A DNA stretch of 11,383 nucleotides from Euperipatoides rowelli. Its lineage: Eukaryota; Onychophora; Udeonychophora; Euonychophora; Peripatopsidae. How positions within the stretch are numbered: the stretch's first letter is position 1; each line of letters opens with the position of its first letter. The stretch lies in the NCBI GenBank assembly GCA_003024985.2, contig PXIH01S0042187.1. One strand, 5' to 3'. Made by a program: the position numbers and the translations under genes. This document shows, piece by piece, positions 1 to 8,500 of this stretch. The notes beneath the pieces are model-generated. The model did no database searches and had not been told where the DNA came from. It saw only the letters and a program-made list of their open reading frames with translations.

Positions 1-514
1 ATGCATTTTCTTCATTTTATTTTCTCTCTTTCAATACCACGTAAACCTAATAGTTTAAAAGTCCAGGATATTTTAATTTTGCAATTTTTAATGTTCGACT
101 GCTTGATTAGATCAGGTTGATCATAATAGTAACTGTAAAAGCCTGACGTGTTTTATCTCTACAAATGTATAAATTTATAATTTTGAAAATAATTTTATTG
201 TAAAATTTTGATAGGAAATAATAGTTTTTATTATCATTAATTATAAACTTGCTGTATAAAAATCAAATAATTTTTAACACAGATATACTTAATCTATAGT
301 GTACCACAGGTTAATACTATATTAATAGCATTAACCCTCACTCCATTATCATTTATGTTTATTTATTAAATTAAGAATCAATTCAAGAAATAAAGTTACT
401 TATTTTTGCAGTGTAAATTAAAAAGAAAATACAAACGTTTGGAGAAAAATCAGATAAATTGCTTTTTAATTGTGAGCTGTCACTAGATAACACTTAAAAA
501 AAAAAAATTATTGG
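1..514. other. AT-rich non-coding stretch
   Basis: I see no gene, RNA or recognisable repeat here. Every frame is broken by frequent TAA, TAG and TGA stops. The sequence is dominated by A/T runs, including an A13-type run just after position 495. Confidence 0.7.
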
Positions 515-556
515 GTGGGGAGCTGAGGGCCACATAGCAATTGTCGACCAGCCAAC
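515..556. repeat. Short G-rich segment, possible repeat fragment
   Basis: A sharp GC-rich block (GGGTGGGGAGCTGAGGGCC and following bases) sits between two long A/T runs and includes a GTCGAC site. The words before and within it (CTAGATAACA, then a homopolymer, then a G-rich stretch leading to a CACAT word) recur in the same order near 8965-9040, which suggests a dispersed repeat. On the minus strand a short frame is open across the block, but no start codon or splice pair supports a gene. The function is unknown. Confidence 0.25.
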
Positions 557-639
557 ACTGAACTGAAACTTATTTTTTTTTTAAAAAAAAAAATGACGAA
601 ATAACTTAAGGATCTTTGGTATTAAGAACATAAAGTTGC

Positions 640-740
640 TAAAGTGAGATGGATTCGCACATTGGAAAACCTGAGACTCCCTTCCATGGTCCCACCCATC
701 AAACTAAATCATGGATGCAACTCTGTATAGGTCATCACAT
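640..740. other. GC-richer island, unidentified
   Basis: This segment stands out from its AT-rich surroundings and is stop-poor in several frames. On the plus strand a 46-codon frame opens with ATG at 649 and stops at 787-789. On the minus strand a frame follows a weak TTTAG acceptor-like site and begins FDGWDHGRESQ. Neither frame has convincing splice sites on both sides and I do not recognise either product. It could be a decayed exon or transposon fragment. The low-entropy alternative, a chance GC fluctuation, is also possible. Confidence 0.2.
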
Positions 741-1246
741 CAGTATAACATACTGTAGGTTCTATAAATCAAAAAATGTCCTGGTTTAAATATCTTCCAA
801 GGATTAGTTTAATTATTTAAATCAGTGCAGTGAAGTTTCTGGCAAGGTAACCATAAAATGGAAAAACAAAACCTGAAATTTAGGATCATTCAACACATCT
901 TTCTAGATTAATAAGTAACTCATTAGCAGATGATCTGAAAATATTTGAGATGGACGTTATAACTGCTCTCAAAATATTTTCAAACAATTAATTTAATATT
1001 GTAATATACACCAAAATGAAACATTCATAAGCTTTAAAATATTAGTTCTAAATTTAAAATTTGTTAATAACCAAGCACACTATACTAGTAATTTTCAAAT
1101 AAGCTACTGTATACTTTTTAATTATATACTGTACATATTTTAATATAATTATTTGGTATGTAATTTATGTACATCCATATGTTTTATAAAATAATTTTAT
1201 CAATATTTATGACCTATTATAACAATAATAAAGTGTGCAATTTTCA
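741..1246. other. AT-rich non-coding stretch
   Basis: I see no gene here. The stretch contains three exact TACTGTA words (751, 1105, 1127) and many short A/T runs. All frames are densely interrupted by stops. Confidence 0.7.
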
Positions 1247-1258
1247 CCCCCCCCCCCC
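1247..1258. repeat. Poly-C tract, C12
   Basis: Twelve consecutive C residues on the plus strand, read as G12 on the minus strand. The tract lies 32 bases beyond the candidate exon at 1291-1388, inside what would be its downstream intron. Two other tracts of the same length and strand occur at 2651-2662 and 11349-11360. Confidence 0.95.
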
Positions 1259-1290
1259 TGTATTTTGACAGGAAAATTTAGTTCACTTAC

Positions 1291-1388
1291 TTCAACAAGC
1301 CAGCATCCTCTAAGCCAATCTGCCAATCAAGTAGTATTCTTGGTCTGCTTGACACTTCGGGGCTTTCAGAAAGGACAGTATCATCTCT
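1291..1388 (-). CDS. Candidate internal coding exon, minus strand, product unknown
   Basis: A 98-nt segment read on the minus strand is open throughout in one frame (32 codons plus 2 nt). The predicted peptide begins RDDTVLSESPEV, continues with a short SSRPR linker, and ends ILLDWQIGLEDAGLL. The 5' edge follows a CAG acceptor at 1389-1391, with a T5 pyrimidine stretch and a TTCTAAC branch-point-like word at 1415-1421, about 26 nt from the acceptor. The 3' edge meets a consensus GTAAGT donor at 1285-1290. An in-frame TAA lies just upstream of the acceptor, so the frame would be entered by splicing. GC is near one half, well above the surroundings. I do not recognise the protein. The neighbouring exons would lie outside this window or be too short to see. 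A stop-free stretch of this length is common by chance in this DNA. The pairing with three good splice signals is what supports it. Confidence 0.42.
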
Positions 1389-1421
1389 CTGAGCTTAGAA
1401 AAACAGTAATGGGAGTTAGAA
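1389..1421 (-). promoter_or_regulatory. 3' splice site region with branch-point-like word
   Basis: On the minus strand this reads from TTCTAAC (complement of 1415-1421) through a pyrimidine-leaning stretch containing T5 to CTCAG at the exon edge. The TTCTAAC word fits the metazoan branch-point consensus and the spacing to the acceptor is normal. A competing AG lies 5 nt upstream of the chosen CAG. Confidence 0.35.
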
Positions 1422-1713
1422 ATGCTGGAAAAATTGAAACCTTAATTACCAGTATAGTTTGTAATATTTGAACACAGAATTGACTGCCAAGATTCTTCCT
1501 GACGAATAACATCCTTTTTATTACAAATGGTTTAATTTTTCTTTTAATTATCCTTCAGATTCTCATAATATTGTTGATCAACTCAAGATGGACTTAAATC
1601 TAAGTGTAACATCGACAAAAGCTTTCGAAAGTGAAGACCAAACAATGCATTTATTTTTAACCAATCCTATATCCTAATTGGAATAGATCATGTTCCAAAG
1701 CTGGAAATTTTCC
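1422..1713. other. AT-rich non-coding stretch
   Basis: I see no gene or RNA. If the exon at 1291-1388 is real, this is the intron upstream of it on the minus strand. Confidence 0.6.
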
Positions 1714-2055
1714 GAAGCTAGTAACAGCGCCATCTATGAATTATTTTTAGAAACTTTAATGTAACAGGCTTATCAGCCTGGGAACTAAGAATTGAGAATC
1801 ATAATTCTTATGTAGAGTGAGGGAGATAGTGAGTGATGCCTGTGTAACAGGCTTAAAGATGTTTGATGCCCATGTAACAGATTTATTTGAAGCTGTGTTC
1901 TGAAGCCAGTAACAGCACCATCTATGAACTATTTTTAGAAACTTTAATGTAACAGGTTTATCGGCCTGGGAACTAAGGATTGAGAATTATAATTGTTATG
2001 TGAGAGTGAGAGAGGTAGTAGTGCATGTAATGGGCTTAAAAATGTTTGATCTACC
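1714..2055. repeat. Two diverged tandem copies of a ~185-bp unit
   Basis: Copy 1 starts at 1714 (GAAGCTAGTAACAGCGCCAT) and copy 2 at 1902 (GAAGCCAGTAACAGCACCAT), an offset of 188 bp that drifts to about 183 bp by the shared TGTTTGAT word near the end. Shared blocks in order are the CATCTATGAA motif, TTTTTAGAAACTTTAATG, TGTAACAGG, CAGCCTGGGAACTAAG (CGGCCTGGGAACTAAG in copy 2), an ATTGAGAAT block, a purine-rich GTGAG run, and GGCTTAAA. TGTAACAG-like words also recur inside the unit (about 1843 and 1873), so the unit may itself be internally repetitive. No long frame survives. AGCGCCATCTATG-like motifs are familiar to me from arthropod interspersed repeats (recollection, not a search). Confidence 0.85.
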
Positions 2056-2077
2056 CTCGGACCGGGAACTAATTTTA

Positions 2078-2123
2078 GATCGATCGATCGGGCTATCGAT
2101 CGATAGATTGATCCATCGATCGG
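2078..2123. repeat. CGAT-rich palindromic block
   Basis: GATCGATCGATCG at 2078-2090 is followed by ATCGATCGAT at 2095-2104 and ATCGATCGG at 2115-2123. The word is self-complementary, so the block can fold on either strand, with ATCGATCGAT arms around a short loop. It directly follows the tandem repeat. CpG content is far above the rest of the window. Short frames crossing it on both strands give Ser/Ile/Asp/Arg repeats, an artefact of the repeated word. Confidence 0.85.
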
Positions 2124-2309
2124 CCTTAACAAATAAAATAAAATTAAAAAAAATTTATTTAAAAAAAAAATGTATTGACAATCATGCATTTTAGACATTT
2201 AATGTTATGAAATATCTTTACAGTATTAATAACAATAAACTTTAGATCACATACTGTAGGTTTGCTGTATAATAAAACCATTAGTACCTATGAAAATGTG
2301 AAATGTTGC

Positions 2310-2317
2310 TGACGTCA
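2310..2317. promoter_or_regulatory. Perfect CRE octamer (TGACGTCA)
   Basis: The octamer matches the full palindromic CREB/ATF binding site and is followed by CTCAT, which forms an AP-1-like half site. It is isolated: I see no promoter element or transcription start next to it. A single 8-mer of this kind can occur by chance, so function is unproven. Confidence 0.3.
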
Positions 2318-2650
2318 CTCATATTTAACAAATAATTTGGCAGACAAGTAGTTTTATTGATCTAATGGTTTTACAATATAATTTTCTAAAAAAAAAAAAA
2401 AAAAACGTACAAAAACCTCAAATTACAGATGTATTTTAAGATAAAAAACACATAAGAAAATGGGAGGGGATGGGGAGTACAATCTTGCAACCCTACTAAA
2501 GTATGAAGCTAATTTGATACTCCGTAATAAAAATGCTGTTGCAAAATAAATTGTGAATCTGACAATTTCCAATATTTTTGGATTGTTACAACTGAAATTA
2601 ATGGATTGAATAAATTACTGTAAAGTATAATTCTTTCATAATAATGCTTA

Positions 2651-2662
2651 CCCCCCCCCCCC
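2651..2662. repeat. Poly-C tract, C12
   Basis: Twelve consecutive C residues on the plus strand, the second of three tracts with identical length and orientation. Confidence 0.95.
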
Positions 2663-3634
2663 AAGTAATCAACTTGGTATATTATAAATGCTAATACAAA
2701 ATCCATTTACAGTATATGGAATGAAACGAGTATGTTACTGTAAGCAGTTATTTTTTTTGTAGACGGTCAACAAATGACAGACATTTTGTGGAGTGTAGAC
2801 AATTTTAAATTATCACCAAGTACTTTTTAACATTTTGCTATGTAATTTTAAATTTTTCCTTTCTTAAACCAATTCCTTATTAAGTATTGATGGAAAAAAA
2901 AAAATGAAAAATAGGTTTAACCACTAATGAAATAAGCTTCAAAATGCTGAATTTCAAAAAATGCTAAAGCTATTATTTCAAATATAACAATAGCATGTTT
3001 ATATATCATGCTTTCTGAAACATTCTAAATAATAGTTTCAAAATTATAAAGAACATAATATTACACAATAATACACAATGAACATGTAGCAAATAGAAAA
3101 AAAAGCTGTCTTATGGAATTAACAAGTTCATAGTCTATCCAGTATTGGTTAACTATAATATTGACAAAATTTCAAGTTGTAAGTTGAATTTAAATTAAGA
3201 TTGTTTAAATGAGTGTTTAAATATATAAAACACAGCTGAAATATTTTTCTTTTAGGCAAAAATCGAATAAAAATAATTTTGATTTGGACCCCATTAAATA
3301 AATTACAATAGATATTAATTATTTTCTCATATTATAACAATGAAAACTTATTCAATGTTTGTCTCATTATCTATGACAGCCGAAGCTAATTATTTTAAAC
3401 TGATCTCCAAGCTCTAAGGAAATTATTACTATATCATGTATGAGAAGAAACCCATTCTGTATCATTATCTTATAAAAATTAATACAAAGCATTACTTTAC
3501 TGAAATTATAATAAATCTAGCAGACTTCAAGTTTCCCATCTCATTAATAATGGAATTAAAAACAGGCTAAAAATGGTGGTGTGTCTGAAATTTTATTTAT
3601 GAATATTAACCCTGCATTCATCGCGGTCAGAAAG

Positions 3635-3668
3635 TTACACGAGTAGACGCGGTGTATCTGTGAGATAC
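3635..3668 (+). repeat. Module P, copy 1 (contains GTATCTGTGAGATAC)
   Basis: This copy reads GTTACACGAGTAGACGCGG and then the hairpin word GTATCTGTGAGATAC at 3654-3668. It is CpG-rich compared with its surroundings and is repeated nearly exactly 372 bp downstream. Confidence 0.85.
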
Positions 3669-3716
3669 ATTTATATACATATATACAGTACGTGTATATT
3701 TCAAAATATAAAAAAA

Positions 3717-3826
3717 TTTAAATAGTATTTTTTGTTTTTTTTAAATATCAGGAATTTTAATATAGGCCTATATAAAAAAAAAATCCAACAGACAGATTTT
3801 TATTTATGAATTTTTATCTAAAAGTC
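3717..3826 (+). repeat. Module Q, copy 1
   Basis: This block runs from TTTAAATAGTATTTT through ATCAGGAATTTTAATAT and an A-rich stretch with ATCCAACA to TTTTTATCTAAAAGTCG. Three further copies follow in the same orientation, starting about 4058, 4255 and 4441. Confidence 0.85.
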
Positions 3827-3843
3827 GATTAAATAAAAAAAAA

Positions 3844-4005
3844 AAGCCAGTTCTTCTTACATTGTCCATTGCCGCTTCTCTGTCATTGAAGATAGAATTT
3901 TTTGCTTTTTATTTTTGAAATGAGCATTAACTTCTGATTTTTAAATGTATAAGTTTATTTCTAAATGTATTTTTATATTTGTATTAGCTACCTGAAATTC
4001 AGACA
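3844..4005 (+). repeat. Module R, copy 1
   Basis: The block begins AAGCCAGTTCTTCTTACATT, passes through CCGCTTCTCTGTCATTG and AAATGTATAAGTTTATT, and ends near GCTACCTGAA. It recurs once, diverged, at about 4540-4700. Confidence 0.8.
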
Positions 4006-4040
4006 GTTACATGAGTAGTCGCGGTGTATCTGTGAGATAC
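4006..4040 (+). repeat. Module P, copy 2
   Basis: This copy reads GTTACATGAGTAGTCGCGGT and continues into the perfect hairpin word GTATCTGTGAGATAC at 4026-4040. It differs from copy 1 by only a few substitutions. Confidence 0.85.
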
Positions 4041-4057
4041 AAGTGTATATAAAAAAA

Positions 4058-4434
4058 CTTAAATAGTATTCTTTTGTTCTATTTTTTATCAGGAATTTTT
4101 ATATTAAAAAAAAATCCAACAAAGACTTTTATTTATCAATTTTTATCTAAAAGTCGGCTGCATACAACAGAAACCATTATACAGCTGGTATTTACTGTAT
4201 GTACAAATAATACATTGTTAAATGTTTCAAAATCTATAGCAGATACAAAAAAAACTTAAATAGTATTTTTTGTTCTATTTTTAATCAGGAATTTTACCAT
4301 ATAAAGAAAAAAATTCCAACAAACAAATTTTTAATTATGATTTTTTTTCAAAAAGTCGGTATTCATTATGTTCGTATTTACTCTATGTCCAAATAATACA
4401 TTGTTAAATATTTCCAAATATATAACAGATACAA
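4058..4434 (+). repeat. Two Q-S repeat units in tandem
   Basis: Module Q (starting 4058 and 4255) alternates with a second block S, recognisable by CAAATAATACATTGTTAAAT and ending in CAGATAC before an A-run. The spacing between successive Q starts is 197 bp, then 186 bp to the next Q at 4441. The short open frame at 4074-4259 runs straight through Q and S modules and is not a gene. Confidence 0.85.
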
Positions 4435-4440
4435 AAAAAA

Positions 4441-4741
4441 CTTAAATAGTATTTTAGTTCTATTTTTTTATCAGGAATTTTAATCTATAAAAAAAAAATC
4501 CAACAAACACTTTTTCTAAATGTCAGCTATAAAAAAAAAAAGCAGTTCTTACATTTTTCATTACCGTTTCTCAGTCGTTGGAGATAAAAAATTTTGGGTT
4601 TGATTTTTGAAATCTGCATTAAATTCTGATTTAAAAAATGTATAAGTTCATTCCTAAATGTTTTATAATATTTGAATTATGCTACCTGAAAAAAAAAAAG
4701 CTTACATGAGTAGTCATGGACTCACGGTGTATCCTACAGAT
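4441..4741 (+). repeat. Q copy 4, R copy 2 and a degraded P copy 3
   Basis: Q begins with CTTAAATAGTATTTTAG at 4441. R copy 2 begins AGCAGTTCTTACATTTTTCA at 4541 and ends near GCTACCTGAA at 4690. P copy 3 reads CTTACATGAGTAGTCATGGA from 4701, has a short insertion relative to the other copies, and its hairpin word is decayed to GTATCCTACAGATA. Confidence 0.8.
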
Positions 4742-4810
4742 AAAATCAAAGGCTGTATAATATTCTAGTTCAGCGCATTAACTAGAAATTAATTTTTGAA
4801 TATTAATTAT

Positions 4811-4825
4811 GTATCTCACAGATAC
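4811..4825 (-). repeat. Inverted copy of the P hairpin word near the right end
   Basis: GTATCTCACAGATAC is the exact reverse complement of the word at 3654-3668 and 4026-4040. It lies next to the right inverted end of the TTAA-bounded element, 17 bp from the right TTAA. Confidence 0.9.
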
Positions 4826-4845
4826 CATGATGATTGCAGAGTTAA

Positions 4846-5114
4846 TAAAACACCAGTTGCTTCATTACATTTAACATTGGAAATTCTTTAAAATTTATTT
4901 TGAAAATTAACATGAATCATTTTATACTTTTAACTGGATTCTAATAATCATTGCATTACCGTTTCAAAATCTGTGTAATCTTCAATTTTTGTTTTTCATA
5001 ATACAGCCTAGCTTTCCCAATTCCAGATTCTACTAGATGAAGAATATGACGTCTCTATCAACTATCATTGAAGTTAAATACTCTGAAATTATTTTTGAAG
5101 TCAGCTACATACAG
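4846..5114. other. AT-rich non-coding stretch
   Basis: I see no gene here. An acceptor-like CTTTCCCAATTCCAG ends at 5026 and is followed by a 14-codon frame (ILLDEEYDVSINYH, stop 5069-5071). That is too short to support an exon by itself. Confidence 0.55.
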
Positions 5115-5315
5115 GGACGGAATGGCTCACAAACCCAGTTGAAAATGATCACCAAGACAGTTCAAAACGGATATGTAGTAGACAGGGCCCCCACATACAG
5201 GGTTGAATGGGACTGGAGTTCCAGGGCAGGGGTCCCCATTAATGAAGAAACTCCAGTTATGACCAGGGGTGATGAGTGGAGGGTTCTGTATGCTAAGCAA
5301 AGGTCATTAAAATGA
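5115..5315 (+). CDS. Candidate plus-strand terminal exon or decayed coding segment, product unknown
   Basis: A frame of 66 codons plus stop begins after a CAG at 5112-5114. The longer open frame upstream, with ATG at 5037, also runs in phase. The segment is much richer in GC than its surroundings. Visible in the peptide are NGSQTQLKMITKTVQNGY, then DRAPTYRVEWDWSSRAG, then VMTRGDEWRVLYAKQRSLK at the C-terminus. I do not recognise the family. A competing minus-strand frame of 53 codons (5162-5323, beginning AYGHFNDLCLAYR) follows a stronger acceptor-like tract (CTTTTCTTTTTTTGGTTGTAG), so strand is unresolved. The segment may instead be part of an interspersed repeat whose composition happens to leave frames open. 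Confidence 0.2.
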   Translation, partial: GRNGSQTQLKMITKTVQNGYVVDRAPTYRVEWDWSSRAGVPINEETPVMTRGDEWRVLYAKQRSLK

Positions 5316-5317
5316 CC
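5302..5317. promoter_or_regulatory. Inverted AGGTCA half sites (palindrome)
   Basis: GGTCATT and AATGACC form a perfect inverted repeat with a 2-nt centre. With flanking bases this is AGGTCA, six bases, TGACCA, which resembles paired nuclear-receptor half sites facing each other. The spacing is not a well-known preferred one and nothing nearby indicates a promoter, so function is speculative. Confidence 0.15.
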
Positions 5318-5550
5318 ATAGGCCTACAACCAAAAAAAGAAAAGCTTATCAATTCTTCAGCACAAGGAGCCCTGAGGTCCTGGACATGGGGCACACAGTC
5401 TATCAAATGTAAACTAAATGTCCCTACAATCAAAAAATGTAAGAGCCCCGCCTGAATTTCCAGTCCTGGGATCCCAATTAGGATGTGGGGGACCCTTACC
5501 TTAGTTAAAGTCAGTGATATTAGTGGCTACACTGTCTCCATTTTTTGGCT
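5316..5550. other. Remainder of GC-rich island, probably a repeat or decayed gene fragment
   Basis: GC is well above background as far as about 5500. The words CCTACAACCAAAAAAAG (5323) and CCTACAATCAAAAAATG (5423) lie 100 bp apart and look like internal repeats. A minus-strand frame stays open for more than 70 codons across about 5285-5530 without an early ATG, and a second minus frame contains PPHPNWDPRTGNSGGALTFF. A GTAAGG donor-like word sits on the minus strand near 5500, but all three frames have stops shortly upstream of it. Confidence 0.3.
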
Positions 5551-8500
5551 ATGTCTTTTTATATACACTGTATTAAGAATTTGTGTGTGTCTACAGTCAG
5601 TATAAAAACACTTTAAATGTACAGTATACCCAAATATACTGTATATACAGTAGTTATAAGAAAAATGGGCAGATAAGAAGCTTCAAATGTTGACTGATTC
5701 ATTAATAGGATCTATTACTTGTAAAGATGTATTTTGAGGAAGTGTGTTTAGGTACTTTTAATACTTTTAAATTAGTTTTAGTGTTGCTCTTCCAGGTGAA
5801 AAAAAATACCAATTCATCTATTTTTATTAATGAACTTCAAGCTTTTTTATATACTTGAAATATCTTTTAAACGTAAAAATAATTTGACAATATTTGTTTG
5901 CTGACCACAGTAGACAGGTTTTGATATTGTCCATCATTTCAATGAAATTTTAACATCGCAAGATATTTTGTGCAAGAATATGTTTTATCAAATACATTAT
6001 TTAATCTTAAAATATTGTAATAGTAGTGTAGAGATTATTAAAGCAAGATTTACCAATAGATGATTTAAATTGTTCATAGATAAATTTGATCAAATAATTG
6101 ATAAGAACTGCCATCCCATCTCTCACTAAATAATCATCATATACAAAAATCAGTAACTCACTAGTCAAGGATGTTGGCTGCAGCAGACCTTTCTTACTTT
6201 TGCAAATATATATTTTTTTAAAAAAAATTTGAGATCAAAACAGCAATTTTAACTAATTCCAGATGAAATTGCATCGACTCGATTCTTGTCATTACATGCA
6301 AATGTATTTTAGTGTAGATATTTTAATCATAAACTTGTGCTCAAGATAGTAAGAAGCTTCTAAAAAATAGTGGAATTGCATCTCACTCTACACTATTCAT
6401 AATTAATAGCATCACTCCATCAATAGCAGTTTTCTACTGTGAAAGGAGTAAGACACAGCTAATGTGTATTTACAGTATAGGAACAGCTGTTCTTTGCAGT
6501 TATAACATTAGGTATGAAATTCAGACTATTCTTTTCTATATCTAAATGGTACTCACTTTCAGTGAAATAGTGATTTCAAGATGTTTCTAGCGAGTTGTAG
6601 GTAATTAGACAAAATTTATTCCTATTGATAACATTCATTTTATTTAAATGCTGGACCCACCTCTTATTAGTTAGTTCTAATTAATCTGTTCTCTCAAGTA
6701 AACACAATCCAACTTGTCAAAATCTAGTTTTCTTAATTGTGCGATATAAAGAATGATTTACAGTTGCTTGTATGCTCAATAGTTTTGTTGATAGCTGGAT
6801 GATTTAAATAATTTATTTTTGATGTAAAAATAGAGACAATGTTTGAATATTATGATCGGTATCAGGATTTTTCCACAATCTGTACAACCAATATAATCAA
6901 AACAGTTTAGCAGAACTATCATGTAACTTTGTTCCTAGTTTTAAGCAGTTGAATTTTAATGTCAATAAATGTTATTTTTTTCATCAAATATCCGGTAGCA
7001 TAGAATCTGTCTGCAACAATTAAAACATAACTAAAATTCTTCAAGTTAGTTACAAGATTATTCATGTAATGTGGCAATTTTGGCCATAAAATTCACTGGT
7101 TAAAAAAAAAAAAAAGTATTAAATGTTCCTCCTTTCACTACTTTGCACCATGTGATATTAAGTTTGGCTGTTATTATTTATGATCCACTGACATGGGTCA
7201 TTTCATTTGTTTTTAATGCATACCATAATCTATGAAGACTAAAAAAAAAAAAAGAATTAAATTTATTTCTATTGTATTTTAAATATTTTTGCCTAAAAAA
7301 AAAAAAAGATTCTTTAAAGAAATATTTGTGTTTTATTATAGTCTTTTTGAAAGGGATGCTTACCAGTTTATAATCAAAAATATTAATTTTACTGTTGAAT
7401 TCATTTCTTTTTCATAAGAATTATGTTGTTCAAAACCCACTAAATTTACTAAAGTGATTTTTTTTAAAGAATGTTTAATAATATAGTAAATTTGGAAGAA
7501 TTTTTGTTACGTTTTAATAGGATATGGGCAGATTATATACTTGTCAAATATTGTTGATTTATCAGCCACATGGATTAACAAAGAAAAACAAAACAAAAAC
7601 ATACAAAGTACAGGATTTATTTTCTCCTCAACCTTCTTTTTATTTGCAATAAAATTCTTTGCTCCACATCAATTTTTTTTTAAAAATTCCAACATTTTAA
7701 TTTGATGGGCACACTCTTGTACACTTGTGATATTGTTAACAAAGTTTATTTTATTTCATTAAAAAAAAAAATTATGTATATACTGTATAAATATACAGTA
7801 TAAATATTCACAGCACCTAAAATTCCAACACTACAACTAAAATGTCTATATACACAGGAGCTGCCCTGGTTTACTACCCAATACAGAAATTGAATGAATA
7901 AATTTTTTAATAGTAGCTGATAAATAATATTTAAAATAAAATAAATTTCTGATTATTTTTATCAATTGATGTAAAGATCAATGATGGCAAATTGATAATT
8001 GCTTTAAAAAATACTGTACATATTAAAAAAATGTATAAAATTTGTTCACAAATTTGAAGATTCTTATGAATATGCTTTGGTTGGAGTATAAAATACCTTC
8101 TTTTTCCCACTTCAATTTAATCAATTATAATTAAATTACAAAGGATGTTCAAAGGTTTACATACAAAACTAAAATGAACTAAAATTTCAACTATGAATTA
8201 ATTAATTATGAGATCTCAAGACCCATTCATAACAAGCAATAAATAACAAATTACAAGATTTTGATTTCTTTTAAAGAAATTTACGAATATTCTAAATATT
8301 TCAATCAGCCACAATGACAAATAAGCCTGAGAACAAAACTAATTAACAAAAAAAAAAAAAAATTATAATAAATTGATTGATTTTAAGATAAAAACTTGAT
8401 ATTGAGTTGTAGAGTTGTATGGGTTTTTTTTTTCAATAAAATTATAAACCTTAACTCTATTCCAAAATGAAATCTTTAACCTGTCAGTTGAAAACGATAA

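Larger units (their letters stand above)
2124..3605. other. AT-rich non-coding stretch
   Basis: Apart from the CRE at 2310, an A17-type run near 2390 and a C12 tract at 2651-2662, I see nothing I can name. Small open frames here are no longer than chance allows in such DNA. An acceptor-like TTTTTCTTTTAG ends at 3255, followed by a 14-codon frame that stops at 3299-3301, too little to call an exon. Confidence 0.65.
3606..4845. mobile_element. TTAA-bounded non-autonomous element, piggyBac-like (putative)
   Basis: The left edge reads TTAA at 3606-3609, then CCCTGCATTCATCGCGGT. The right edge, read on the minus strand from TTAA at 4842-4845, gives CTCTGCAATCATCATGGT. The two ends match at 14 of 18 positions in inverted orientation. 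TTAA target duplication with CCC- or CNC-starting inverted ends is the hallmark of the piggyBac superfamily. No transposase frame is present, so a full-length relative would have to supply mobility. The interior is built from shuffled repeat modules rather than unique sequence. TTAA is common in AT-rich DNA, so the boundary call depends on the inverted ends. The alternative is a local satellite-like array. Confidence 0.5.

Noticed and set aside
1235-1471. 78-codon plus-strand open frame beginning in the poly-C tract
   Set aside because: It starts at the C12 run and is largely the antisense of the better-supported minus-strand exon at 1291-1388. Its Pro run comes from the homopolymer.
1944-2198. 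Overlapping open frames on both strands with Ser/Ile/Asp/Arg-rich repeats
   Set aside because: They are translations of the CGAT palindromic block and the tandem repeat, with no splice or start context.
2509-2706. 65-codon minus-strand open frame
   Set aside because: It crosses a C12 tract, giving a Gly run, has AT-rich composition like its surroundings, and its length is within chance for this window.
3244-3301. Acceptor-like TTTTTCTTTTAG followed by a 14-codon frame to a stop
   Set aside because: T-rich tracts ending in AG are frequent here, the frame is very short, and there is no rise in GC.
3345-3416. 20-codon small frame MFVSLSMTAEANYFKLISKL
   Set aside because: Length is trivial by chance and no context suggests translation.
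4074-4259. 61-codon plus-strand open frame
   Set aside because: It lies entirely in the Q and S repeat modules of the TTAA-bounded element and is not preserved in the sister copies.
5012-5071. Acceptor-like CTTTCCCAATTCCAG followed by ILLDEEYDVSINYH and a stop
   Set aside because: Too short to separate from chance. The following GC-rich island is in a different frame.
5796-5862. CTCTTCCAG acceptor-like site followed by a ~20-codon frame
   Set aside because: No GC rise, Lys/Asn-rich composition typical of A-runs, and no other support.
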